Shown here: in pieces, positions 27,610 to 38,629 of the stretch
Numbering within the stretch: position 1 is the first letter of the stretch
How the letters are laid out: each line of letters starts with the position of its first letter
Source: Paramacrobiotus metropolitanus
Lineage: Eukaryota; Tardigrada; Eutardigrada; Parachela; Macrobiotidae
Direction of reading: 5' to 3'
DNA length: 64,000 bases
Assembly: GCF_019649055.1 (NCBI RefSeq)
Contig: NW_026570357.1
Coordinates: 1-64,000, forward strand
Notes under the pieces: model-generated
What the model was told of the DNA's origin: nothing
Seen by the model: only the letters and a program-made list of their open reading frames with translations
Databases searched by the model: none
Position numbers and translations under genes: made by a program

Positions 27610-30600
27610 TCTGTTTTGGTGGTGGTTTTCCTGATCGGGTAACACGAGTGACAGATGCGCACATATGATGGAACGCATGTTGGCAGACTGTGCAGCGCAA
27701 CCACGGTTTATCTTTGTTGTCCGGAATAAGAGCCGCATGACACTTCCCGCATTTTATGATCTTGTTGGATTCGCTTACATTGGTGTCGTCTTGGCTGAGT
27801 TTTCCGAAACGATGATGAATGGCACGTTTTGTAGCTTCGGGATCATCTGCATTAAACTTCCGTGAGTTTCAGGTCGAAGGTTTATAGTTATGTACAGTTT
27901 GCTTCACTAGCAAGTCATTACGATTCACCTTCAGAAACAACGGAAGCGGAAAATGATCGAATTTTGTTTCCTGTGTGGCCTCTATCTGCAGCGTAACGTA
28001 ACATTATAAAATTTCGAAGAAACTTAAATACAAGCTCGATTTATAGTTTCTAGTTAAACTCTACCTTTTACAGTCATTTTCTTTGGAGTGCTGCTAGATA
28101 GTGGTGAGAAGTCACTGTCGTTAGCTGGAAGTGACTGATCCATGTTAGCATTTTGCGTTCCAGATTCAGTAGCTTCCATGGCGCTGCTTTTGCGCTTTCC
28201 CATGCCGCTGGACGTTTGCGAAGCTAAATCCACAATTAAAAGTACAAGGAGGATTGGTGTTGAGTCTGCAGCGAATTTTTCGCCTAAAGTTAGTATGAAC
28301 ACCCAATCCACTGGAGTCTTATTAAGCCGTCAACCGTGGATGGTTGCCTTTCCTAGCATGCGCAACCGCCAACCGAGGTATGATGGTAGCCAGGTAGCGT
28401 CATGTAATATACTGCAGCTGGCATATTACGGAGCTGTTGATTAGTGCAGCCAATTACGGTTGACGGCCAAATCAGCCTCCAGTGGATTGGGTGTTCATAC
28501 TAACTTTAGGCGATAAATTCGCTGCAGACTCAACACCAAGGTGGAGCTGCTGTATCGCAACGAGATTCGCTTTGAATTCAGGACAAGGCCTAAGTGTACA
28601 CCGGTCTTACCATCCAAATGTGGCCTCGCTTTACATGTTGCAGCAGCAGGATTACCGGCCAAGCTCACCTCGGGCGCTTCGTCTAAGGAAACTTGCAAAG
28701 CACCGACGATACCATCAATCTTTGCAAGTTGCTCTGAAGTAAAGTGCTCGCGTGGCAAAATTAAGCAACGCCTCCGCACACCCTTCAGATTCACTTGGTG
28801 CTGCTTGTCTGCCCAAGCAATCTGGTCAATGCACCAGCGATTTTGTTGCAACGGGTCCTCTTTTGTTGCATCAAGGAACAAGTCCTTCCGAACAGCCAAA
28901 CAAAGCACGTCTTCCGCAATATCTTCAAACTTCACCGAGAGAACGTTCTTAAAAAACGTATTCATCTGAAAGAATATATCGTCAAATTTGTATAATGAAT
29001 TCGAGAACTAGATAATTAATTTTGTTGTACTGTAAAGGGCGTTTTATTAGGCATTGTCATCTAAATATAACAAAGTGCAAAGCGTAAGTACACTACTTTA
29101 CCGTACAGACTAAATCACATTTGTAGTATTTAGATAAGATTTTTTAGCCTGGTGTCAGTTTCGATAATTTGTGTCACATGTTCTGTGAGCAGTTTACTTG
29201 ACGAAATACATCGTTGAGCAACTTACCTTTTCGGCATGAGTTGTCTTGCGTAGTGCTTCTATCAGTTGAGCAAAACTTCCTTTGGCCAAGCAGCTGCTTC
29301 GGTCGGGAAGTAAAGATAGCGTTGTACGCGCGGTCAAACCATTGCGCGGTAAAGTTTGATATGGCGCGGCTTTTGAAATATGCCGTAGCAGGCACTGGAG
29401 AGCTTCTTCTTGGTCGTACTCGCAAGCAACTTTACGGGCAATCTGCAGAAATATTTAGGAAAAACATAATGGATGCAGAGTCATCTAGCGCTATGGAAAT
29501 AACGTTGTATAGTACCATATCCCCAACAGACGACAGTATAGAGTATAAGGTTGCAATTCGGTGAGTGCAGCTAACCATCCCCGCTGATAATAGTTTTGGT
29601 TTGATGATTTCGTATTTGTCATTAACCGCATTAGTCAGTTCACGGCATCCTTCTTCGCCAAAATGAAGCAGTTTCCGAACATCTTTGGATGCACGTTGCT
29701 GCGCTTGCTCCAGAAGTGTGAAAACAGTGTTATCGATGTCGGTTATCTCGTTATCCATGGTCAAAATAGCTACCCGACTCAATGTCCGCATTCTCTAAAA
29801 ATCTCAGGTTTTCGTGCGTGATGGCACAATCGAGTAGATTACAGAGCTTAAAGAGCGAAATTTATTGAGACTGACTTGTCTTTAGTTGCGGCAGCGATAT
29901 CATCCAGGCCATCGGAATTCATGGTAAGCGCACAAGACGAAGTAGGATGCACACCACCGCTGTTTTTGTTGCGATAGTTTAGATATAGTTTTCTTTCGTA
30001 CACGCATCCAAATATACGTGGCATTAGCTTAGGAAATGGATTATCGTGGATTATTAAAGGAACGTGCAATTTTGTCCAGCGATCAAGGCCTGCGGAATCA
30101 GTTATTTCCCCTAAATTGCAAATGTCTTCCATATTTGTCCCGAAAACTGACACGCTCAGATTCAGAAGGAGCGTTTTCCACGTGTCTGGGAGTCCTACTA
30201 CGATCAAGCTTTGCAAACCTTTGAAGTGCCTGATCAGGACTCCGTAAAACATGCTGATCCAAGAATGTGCTAAAAATTATTTCCAATATTCAAACTTATA
30301 CAAATTCAATTTAAAAGTATTTCTGTTTTTTAGACAACCAATACAAATGATTAAAGTAAATTCTGGTGGACGCGATATCAGTGGATATGGTTACAATAAT
30401 ATCTTTTTATAACAGTGATAAATATTTCACTCACCACACATTAGTACGAAGGTGTAGTAGACATCTAATGGCAAATGTTGTCTTATAATGGCAAACAGTC
30501 TGGCCTTCTTTTTTCCTTGATAGACCTCGACAGTGCGGGAATTAAAACGGATGACAAAGGTGTCCACACATATGCACATTTATCGGTGTCGGCTAACACC

Positions 30601-31506
30601 ATTCCACCCTCAAAAGGGACGAAAATTATGTCCGGACCAAAAACGAAAGTAACACCGTCTTCTTGCAGTCCCAGGTGCGAAACCGCTTGCCGCTTTAGCG
30701 GAATTTCTTTGTCTTCGCATTTCCTGTAAGAAATGAAAAAACATGCATACATGTGCGTTGCGTCCCCACAAATGGGTGCTTCATTGCGTCCAGTCCTTAC
30801 ATGTATACTAGTACTTCTGTGTAGCTACATAATAACATCACAAAAGCACTTGATCCATTATTATTAGTATACTTTCTGTTGTGTTTTTTTATATACAGCT
30901 TTCTTATGTAGTTTTTCAATATATTTTACGTACTCAATATACCGTTGGTGATACCACTCCCCTAACTTGGCGAGAACCTTGTTGCTCATGTTGGAAAACG
31001 CGGACGAGCCGCCTTTGATATGCAGATCCGAGGAGAAATCTTTAAAATTGTTCCACGACTTGCTACGAATGTAAACCTTCCTGCAAACCAGAATTGGCCG
31101 ATATACACAAAATATAAGTACCTGATCGTCTAAAGCGTATAAAAGGCCATTTAGGTTCGCCGCCGTTATCGTTACAGTATCAGTTTTAAAAGTCTGAGGG
31201 TTACGGTACGAGCTGCGCTATTCTTGTATGTAAACCGAGTTGCAAGTTATAGCGCGAGTTTAGGCTACCGTAGAATCGCAGATACCATACAATAGTGCAT
31301 ATAATATAATAAATAAATCTGTACCTCGTGCAGCTGTCGTCCTGCATTTCAAACAGCGTTCCAGATTCTGTTGTTTTTCCTTCCACTTCTGCAATGGGCG
31401 TTAACACAAATGCCATAATCCAGTCGTCCACTGCTCGTTTTTCCTTCTTTTTAAAATAATAGGTACGACCATCCTTCTCTTTAAACCGGTATTCAGCTGC
31501 CGTGAA
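27610..31506 (-). CDS. DUF927-like P-loop ATPase gene with C-terminal zinc finger (multi-exon)
   Basis: Exons on the minus strand include 31325-31506 (YYFKKKEKRAVDDWIMAFVL) joined in phase to an exon ending at 31080 (KVYIRSKSWNNF). They are followed by 30483-30735 (GLQEDGVTFVFGPDIIFV), by 29848-30283 with the ATPase core, by charged exons at 29432-29791 and 28495-28965, a Ser/Lys-rich exon (28054 to about 28250) and a finger CGKCH...WLRCTVCQHAFHHMC (about 27630-27750). The core reads SLIVVGLPDTWKTLLLNLSV followed by FG, close to the Walker A region of DUF927 helicase-like proteins, but Gly before Lys is Trp. Later PLIIHDNP could be the acidic strand. A frame change near 30560 and a MITE at 28256 suggest decay. 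A replication role in the KDZ element is inference. Confidence 0.5.
28256..28537. mobile_element. Small palindromic MITE inside the DUF927-like gene
   Basis: Arms 28256-28352 and 28441-28537 are inverted copies (GGTGTTGAGTCTGCAGCGAA outermost, CCAATCCACTGGAG further in, GCCGTCAACCGT near the centre). The total is about 280 bp with no coding capacity. It separates exons of the minus-strand ATPase gene. Confidence 0.8.
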
Positions 31507-32423
31507 CTGTAATAAAGCGCTACTCTATAAGCGGCTAAATTCCTCCAGTTATTAGTAGACTGTGCACAAACACGCATAAGCTACTTACACAAAACGAATC
31601 TGAAGCCGATTGGTTAGACATTAGAAAGTATCTGTAAGCCTGTTCACAGGATGCAAAAGCCAAATTACAAATGCCAGCAACTTCCTTAATTATTTAATTA
31701 GAATGCGTTTGTCAAAAAACTTGCTGTTTCCAAAGGATTACAATTTACGGCTCATTTTTATTGGCACGTTCCCACAAAAAAAATTCAAGGTTGGATACAG
31801 TTTACTGTGTTTCAGCCTGGTTATTTGTACAAGAAGTACGTTTAATCACTTTAATGACAAATTATATGTTGACTAAGCTGGTACTGCATTGATTACAGTA
31901 ATAGTATTACGTATACCTAATCTAATAAACGATCTATGGGTGCATACTGCCTTTGTAGCTGTGATTTCATGGCCAGTCGATGAGTTTGGCGCTCGCTGTG
32001 CAGTGAAAGTGCAGTCAGCCTTCCCCTCCCCAATGATGATTGGACTTTTGGGTGAAGTACTGACTAAAAGGTGAGCACAATTCTCCACATAGGGCTGTTT
32101 ATGTGGGCAACAGTGTGGCACAGCTCGCTGCTGGAATATATAGTCTGTCCTTTAGTGCTCTTTATACAGCAGTATCACATGAGCAGCTACTTATACAGCA
32201 GTATAACTTGAGCAGTTCAACAGTTTCTGCCCGACGTTTAATAAGTCCTCAAGAGCTTTATCGGTAAAATCAGGAAAATTACGTGACCTTAATTTATGCA
32301 GTGTGTCTCGAACGTTTTGCTATGGAAAAAAATTATTTTGACAGTAATGGTATTTACTGTTTAATCAGAACGTACAAGTGCATTTGATAGATATGAACTG
32401 CTTCTGTAGATAAAGTGAAAATC
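31507..32423. other. Divergent intergenic region between the two KDZ-element genes
   Basis: About 0.9 kb, AT-rich, between the ATPase gene (leftward) and the transposase gene (rightward). It may hold a shared promoter and further short exons of either gene. A short duplicated GAGCAG..TATACAGCAGTAT segment is near 32165-32210. Nothing else recognised. Confidence 0.4.
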
Positions 32424-34956
32424 ATGACATACGAAGAGCAGAACGGTTCTTTAAGATTATTACTCAGCAAGTATTCACTGGACGAAATCCTGAAGTTGTG
32501 CACCGTTTGCACAGCAAACCGATCACTGGACATTATGGATACGGTTCTTTTGGAAGTATGCCAAAATGTGTGATGTATCTACATATTTTTTGAAATATTA
32601 GTTAGCTATTGCTTTTAATTAACTACTGCAATATCATTGTAATAAATGATATACTGCATGTAGGAACTTGCACACCGTGTACAGCTGGCACCTGATCGGC
32701 TTAGAGATATGTATATCCACGTGATGAACGAAGCGCCGTCTCTCCTTGATTTGATTTCGCCATCGGATCCAAGGAGTATCGTTGTAATTACTCCTCCAGT
32801 GAAAACGTGCACGGAAGGCTGCGTGTACCAGAGGGGCTCTAAAACAGGTCTACCTTTGGAACTCGGTCTTCATAATAAGCCAGCTTGGGTAAATATATAC
32901 CTTTACGTAGTCACAGTTACTAACAACTCGTTAGTTATATTTCTTGTTCAGTGAACTGTCTACTGTCTTGAGTACACACACTTTTACGTTAATTTCAATC
33001 GGTATTTATTAGTTATTATTAACTGCTTTGAAATACAACTGAATATTGCGGCAAAAATACAGTACCCGAAGCATTTTTTCAGGGCACACTGCACGACATT
33101 AACGGAATGAGCCGATCTTTCGTTCGCCTATCGTATAGATGTCCAACCTGCCGTAGTATATACAAGTACGACATGTTTCAATCCAAAAAGGGTGGCAAAT
33201 ACCGCTTTTACGAGCACGAACGAACGCATGTGCGCGTGACCCAGACAACTTATTGGTCTAGAACGTTATGCAAATTCTTAGTAGAAAGCGTGTAAGTGCT
33301 CTAATTAAATACCTTATAAATAAATCACATTTATCTTAACAAAACTAAAATTAACTGATTACACTGGAAATAGTGCTCTTTTCTCTTCTTTGCTACACAA
33401 CTGCCAAGTAAAGCCAACTTTGTTTTACAACTTCCTTTTCAAGATTGCATTTCAAGATTCAACGGGTTCTGCGAAACGTACCTCGAGACATACGGAAAAG
33501 CTGCCGGTAAAATTTTCCCAAAACCATTGGCTTTTTTCACTTGAAAACTTTTATCTACTTTGTAGGATTTGATGTACAGAACGTGTCCGAAGCGTTTTTC
33601 CGCTATGAAACGGAAAATGAAGTTCGGGAGAATAATTTGCTTTATTTCGGGTTCTCTTCGGACAAGGACGTTGACCAAGCTTTTCCTGAACTCGACAAAC
33701 TTCGATGCGAGCGTCTATACCCTCATGTCTGCCATCCGGCGTGCGCTTCCAGAGGTTGCGGAGTGTTGTTCTCGGTTGACGGCATCTGGAAAGCACACTT
33801 CCAGCACTGTGCTTTTGTTCAGCAGGCAAGTGACTTTTAGCAGGAATCAAAAGATCGTGTTGCTCAGCATGTATACAATTAAGTCACAGCGACCATGACA
33901 GGACCACCAGAGCGTAGAATAACCTAATAAAGAGAATACCTTATCTATTAAAAGTTTTTAGAATACCGTTGCAAACGTTCAGCTGGTAAACTTTCCAAAT
34001 ATTTGTCCAGAAGAACCGTTGTCTAAACGTGGCGAAATGTATTGCGGGCCACATTCTCTTGCTGCACAACTGGCGAATATTCCAACAAACAAAAGAAAGG
34101 TCACGCTGCAACATGCTGCAGCTAGCGCATTTCATCTTCAAGGTAAACTTTCTGTATTGGTGCAAGAATCGTACTTTTATCCGATTATTCTTGCAGCGTC
34201 TGACCGGGTTTTGAAAAACTTTTGCGCTGATGAAGTGACGCTTCCCGGCGAAACAGTGGAAGTAGAAATCATGAACGAAATCTCAATGCCGGAAAACAAT
34301 GATTCAGCAAGTGAACTGGTTTGCACAAAAAACCTAGGTGAACCAAAAATGCAGCCAGTTCGGTCACGAGGATACATATTTGTGGTGCGAGCGGGTGGTC
34401 ACATCGACATGTTCTCTCCTATATATAAGTGCGTATTTATAGGTGATTCGGCAGTTAGTGACACATGTACCGAACCATTGCTTTCCTGTTACAGGTCTGA
34501 GTCTCCATCCCAGGTATTCCTTATACTGATTTCTTGGATGTATCAGGTCTTACAAACAGTTCCCTCATGCGACTGGCCAAAACTTTTTTTGGCATATGAT
34601 AACATGTGCAATCTGGAGCGACTGAAAGCCACGCTTCAAAACTTTCGCTACCACCGCCATATGACGAGCTTTGGACCAAGGGGATGACGAAAGTAATCGA
34701 CGGCTTCCACTTGGGCAACCACAAAGGCCATAAATGCCACACAAAGTACAATCCAGACCAAATCCGGGCGGCCTATCCCAACCTGCTCAGTGCTAATACA
34801 CAGAGTTGTGAGCAGACATTCCGTTGGCTGGGAGCATTCCAGCATGCTATGTTCAAAATGACTAAGTACCGTCAACTCTTCTTTCTACACAGGATCGTTA
34901 AGCGCAGAAACTTGTATCTGGAAAAAGTTGCAGCCAGTACGCGCTCTGACTCATGA
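32424..34956 (+). CDS. KDZ-type transposase with Cys clusters (eight exons)
   Basis: Phase-consistent exons: 32424-32556, 32664-32888, 33083-33291, 33457-33506, 33566-33825 (GC-AG donor), 33962-34142, 34197-34438 and 34495-34956. Features in order: CVYQRGSKT and CPTCRSIYKY (CxC5/CxC6-type Cys clusters), HPACASRGCGVLFSVDG, CGPHS, a VRSRGYIFVVRAGGHI strand and SESPSQV, then the RNase-H-like core with AYDNMCNLERL and the C-terminal HLGNHKGHKCH, NTQSCEQTFRW and FFLHRIVKRRN. These are hallmarks of KDZ (Kyakuja-Dileera-Zisupton) transposases, which mobilise their own element. One frame break near 34640, at a four-A run, separates the DNMC and H-x3-H-x3-C parts; it could be real decay or an assembly error. 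Confidence 0.78.
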
Positions 34957-35290
34957 ACATTCAGCAGATGATGATATTACTTATAATATGTATTTTCAGC
35001 TTTTCAAAGCATCAAACTGCTACAAAGTTTAAACTGCTCACTCCTGCTACTAATGAGGTAATAAAATTACGATCAGTATTCGCAAACGATGTCTCATGTC
35101 CTCAGTTTCTGTGAGCTATAGTACGCCTCACTAACATTATTTTCGAAAATACTTCTAACTACAGCAATTTTTGAAGTAACTTTTAGTTCAACAGGTTTCA
35201 ACAGCAACAGGTAAAGATAGCATAAGAGCCCGAAGGCATATTTGCAGTGTTTCCTTCGGTTCCAACGGGTTCCAAAAAAGTTTCACAGGC

Positions 35291-35640
35291 TTAACTGGTG
35301 TCACATCAGGTAGCAATTAAACGATGTACAGTAGTTCCAACAGTTCCAATAAGTTCCAATAGAGTTCCATAGGTTCCACTGGTGTCACACCAGGTCGCAA
35401 TTAAACGATGTACAGTAGTTCCATCAGTTCCAGTAAGTTCCATTAGAGATCCGTAGGTTCCACTGGCGTCACAAAATGTCGCAATTAAACGGTATACAGT
35501 AGTTCCATCAGTTCCAATAAGTTCCAATAGAGTTCCATTGGTTTCACAGGTGTCACATCAGGGCGCAATTAAACGATGTACAGTAGTTCCATCAGTTCCA
35601 ATAAGTTCCAATACAGTTCCACAGGTTCCACAGGTGCCAA
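35291..35640 (-). repeat. 84-bp minisatellite, right array (inverted)
   Basis: Four units anchored by GCAATTAAACGATG at 35313, 35397, 35481 (variant) and 35565, exactly 84 bp apart. It is the reverse complement of the array at 26765-27190, including the CTGGTGT/ACACCAG palindrome and AGTTCCAA sub-repeats. Confidence 0.93.
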
Positions 35641-35662
35641 AGGAGGGCGCTCTGAGATAGGG

Positions 35663-35704
35663 CGCTAATCGAACCCACAGTAGTTTCTTTGGGTTCGATT
35701 AGCG
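35663..35704. repeat. Perfect 15-bp-arm hairpin
   Basis: Arms CGCTAATCGAACCCA (35663-35677) and TGGGTTCGATTAGCG (35690-35704) with a 12-nt loop. It lies between the right minisatellite and the presumed right end of the KDZ element. No counterpart was seen at the left end. Confidence 0.85.
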
Positions 35705-35837
35705 TAACCCTTGTTACACTATTCTCGCCAAAGAACGATGTACGAATATTTGCAGCAGCGGAACTTATGGAACCAATGGAACTACCGGAACTAATGGAAC
35801 TTTAATGGAACCCCCTTCTTACCCTAAACGGGTTAAT

Positions 35838-35988
35838 CTATGAAATTATTAGTAGCGCTCATTGCCGCTCACCATCAAACACGGCTGTAGATCTGCGAGA
35901 TTACAACCAAAACCATAATCTCTGACACTTGAAAAAAATTTCCAATAGCTTCACGTAATTCAAGATTTATGCATTTTCATGTGGCAGC
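35838..35988. other. Short AT-rich spacer
   Basis: Lies between the presumed KDZ right end and the last exon of the DUF3987-like gene. Nothing recognised. Confidence 0.4.
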
Positions 35989-37636
35989 TTATCGTGAGAC
36001 GTGCCGATAATTGTGGCAGCTGATGTTGCGCTTGTGTTGAGTTGTATGTGGATTATCGAGATTTGGCTTATGTAGATTATCGAGATCGAAATTTTCAGCG
36101 CCAACTCCGTATTTCCGTTTTTTAAAAAATGCGGCAGGGTAGGCTGTTCCAGGTAAGCGCAGAATCTTAACCCACGGACAAGTAGTCATCCTTGCCAAAG
36201 CCGCTTCGTCGGTCGGATAAGAAAGTTCCTATTAATAACGCGTACATTACCACTAAATATGTTTGCCAACATATATTATTTATACGTTGAGCATGCCAAC
36301 TTTCCGAGACACGTTAACTTGTCTGCTGAGGATTTGTCAAGATAAAAAAATAAAAAATGAATAAGCAATAAAATAACCAATTTTTAAGCAATAAAAATGA
36401 AATAAACGAACATTACCGTTAGGTAAGCCCCCTTAGCTTTTTCTGTAAGGTCGTAGAACGGGGTCACAGATTCGCAGATACCAAGTTGTATGAGTACTTC
36501 TGGAAAACGCAATACTAATCCAAATGTATCAATCATATAATACCGAACGATCTTGTACAAACCGTTGGTCATTTCCAAGATTTCAATCCCTCTGTTCTCA
36601 AATGCAATCTGATATGTCGTTACGAAACATTCAACCATAACATGGGTCACGAACGCCAGCCTTGACATTTTTATGCCGTGTTTACTGCCGCGAGTGCAGA
36701 AAATGTTAGCGGCGGTCGTCAAAGTGGGCGCCAAGCGCTCACGTTCTTCTGATTCTAAACTGTAAAAATATTTTTTACGATAGTGTAACCAATGATTTAT
36801 CTGAACACATACATGTATTTATCATTCAATTTGATCAAAAATGCTTCGCTTCTTTGGACATCCGAAATTTCTTCCCATTAAACACGCTCTTGGCCATTCT
36901 TAAAGCCGACTTCATTATAATTTCCATATCAATATTTCCATTTTTCAATTGCTTTGCAGAACTGGTAACGAGTTTTGCAGGAACTTGAGACTTAGCGCCA
37001 CCAACAACCAACTGTCTACTCACAAGCCCGTCCATAACCCCCAGTTTCGAATTAAGCAATTTCAAAAACCCATCCGGATGCAGCACTAAGAGGCTGTTAA
37101 AGTATATGTCATCAGTTTCCTATTACAAAAAAAAGGTTAAATAGCGCTCCCTTGGTAAGACGCGTACTTCCAAATTTAACGTACTAGAAAACCATTTTTG
37201 CCATCTAAAGACGACCATTTACATCCGTTATGCATCTGTAGCATAAAATCTTTTATGCCACTCTCTTTATTGCTGAATAGTTTGTGCGCGGCCTGCTCAA
37301 AGTCATCACAGTAGAGCAATATGTTTTTTCGACTTTCCCCTGTGGTATCTGAACCAAAAACCAAATTTTGCAGACCGGCTTTTGTTGGTGCCCGTATCCT
37401 GAAGAAATCATCTCGGTATGATTAGCACCATATTACACACTTATGCATTATGCGAGGCGTTTATTGCGTTATGTTATATAACGGGTTAAATACCCATTTC
37501 GATATACCTTGCGTAATTTTCGTCTTCGCGCATGACCTCGTCAACCCAATCAAGAATCTCCATTGGGCCTGTTTTTCCGCACCCATTCGGCCCGACCACA
37601 AGCAGACTTAAATTGTCTTCTTTAGTCCAAATGGTA
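35989..37636 (-). CDS. DUF3987-like P-loop ATPase gene, partial (five exons seen)
   Basis: Minus exons: 37508-37636 (LLVVGPNGCGKTGPMEIL, a clean Walker A), 37185-37400 (TKAGLQNLVFG, LLYCDDFEQAAHKL), 36813-37119 (NSLLVLHPDGFLKLL, MDGLVSRQLVV), 36417-36759 (ERLAPTLTTAANIF) and about 35989-36227 (LSYPTDEAALARM). The order of Walker A, T..GL, L..CDDFE, N.L...PD.FL and DGL.SR matches what I know of DUF3987 primase-helicase-associated ATPases. Introns are 54-108 bp. The 5' part is not identified, and the gene ends beside the KDZ element. Whether it belongs to that element, another one or the host is open. Confidence 0.6.
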
Positions 37637-38030
37637 TCTTGACAAAAATTACATTATTATTTTCACCTACAACGCCACTGCTTTTTCTATCCAATTCAAA
37701 GAGAGTCGTCGTACGTCAAAATCAACAAAGTACAAAGATTAGAACTATTTATTCAAAATGTATTTTATTCCTCCCTTATTCCAAATATAATTGATCCATT
37801 TTTTCAAACATAAAAAATTCAAACTGCATCGCATAAAAAGCTTCCTGCATCGAGGAACATAAAATATGTGGTTTTGGTTAGTTTAATTCACAATTAACTG
37901 AAATCTCAGAAACAGCTTGAGTATTCTGTTACGGTCTACTAAACTCTGCAGTTAAAAATGTTTGTATAACCATTTATACATTTATGTATTTATTTCATTT
38001 TATGACCACAAAATGTAAACAACGTAGAAC
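37637..38030. other. AT-rich stretch, nothing recognised
   Basis: May contain further 5' exons of the DUF3987-like gene; none could be supported. Confidence 0.4.
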
Positions 38031-38280
38031 ACAAATCTGAATTTTTTGGACATAACGTGTGCCTACTAATATAATACTATGCCTCATACTACCTCAGCGC
38101 TGCATTTGTCAAGCACAACAGCGAACGCGGAAGCCATCACTGCGAAGAGTATTTCACAAATCTGAATTTTTGGACATAACGTGTGCCTACTAATATAATA
38201 CTATGCCTCATACTACCTCAGCGCTGCATTTGTCAAGCACAACAGCGAACGCGGAAGCCATCACTGCGAAGAGTATTTCA
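38031..38280 (+). repeat. Perfect tandem duplication of a 124/125-bp unit
   Basis: 38031-38155 and 38156-38280 are identical apart from one T in a T run. The unit starts ACAAATCTGAATTTTT and ends GAAGAGTATTTC. The near identity shows a recent event, or an assembly duplication. It is not the same sequence as the 123-bp satellite that follows, although the lengths are close. Confidence 0.93.
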
Positions 38281-38343
38281 GGCGTGCTCCCTACTGCCTT
38301 CGCATACCATTGCAATATATTCCCTGTTAACGATTAACTTTAA

Positions 38344-38490
38344 TCAAGCGAGCGAGCGAAGCGAGCGAGCGTTTTTAATATGCGGTGCGACATGCGGAGA
38401 GCTGGGTCCCCGGGGTCCAGGGGCGAAGCCCCTGGCCGGGGTTTGGGGCGGAGCCCCAATAAGCAGGGGGTGAGGGGGGCGCAGCCCCCC
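38344..38490. repeat. GC-rich block with three GCGNAGC-capped hairpins
   Basis: After a GCGA-rich run (38346-38372) come three perfect hairpins: 38417-38435 (arms CCAGGGGC/GCCCCTGG, loop GAA), 38443-38459 (TTGGGGC/GCCCCAA, loop GGA) and 38474-38490 (GGGGGGC/GCCCCCC, loop GCA). All cap as GCGNAGC, a family known for exceptionally stable single-stranded DNA mini-hairpins. Arrays of this kind are found beside repeats in many genomes. No gene is seen. Confidence 0.88.
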
Positions 38491-38629
38491 GCTAAAGCAA
38501 TTGAGAAGGTAGTCAAAAAATCGAAAAACCAACCGGGTTATTTTTGACGGACCTGCTGCAGTAAATGAACAGGAGGCCGTAAATTTGGACCCGGTACACT
38601 CATACAGACCGGCCCTGGTGGATCGATTT

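Larger units (their letters stand above)
26673..35837. mobile_element. Large KDZ-type DNA transposon with inverted minisatellite ends
   Basis: The 18-mer TTAACCCGTTTAGGGTAA occurs near 26672-26690 and, inverted, near 35820-35840. Just inside each lies an array of the same 84/85-bp minisatellite in opposite orientation (26765-27190 and 35291-35640). Between them are a KDZ-type transposase gene (plus, 32424-34956) and a divergent DUF927-like ATPase gene (minus, 27.6-31.5 kb). Size, a single transposase and inverted repetitive ends fit an autonomous element of the Kyakuja-Dileera-Zisupton group. I could not find a matching target duplication, so exact ends are uncertain. Confidence 0.6.

Noticed and set aside
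26673-37636. Treating the DUF3987-like gene as part of the KDZ element
   Set aside because: It lies outside both the 18-bp inverted end and the inverted minisatellite, so linkage alone is not enough to include it.
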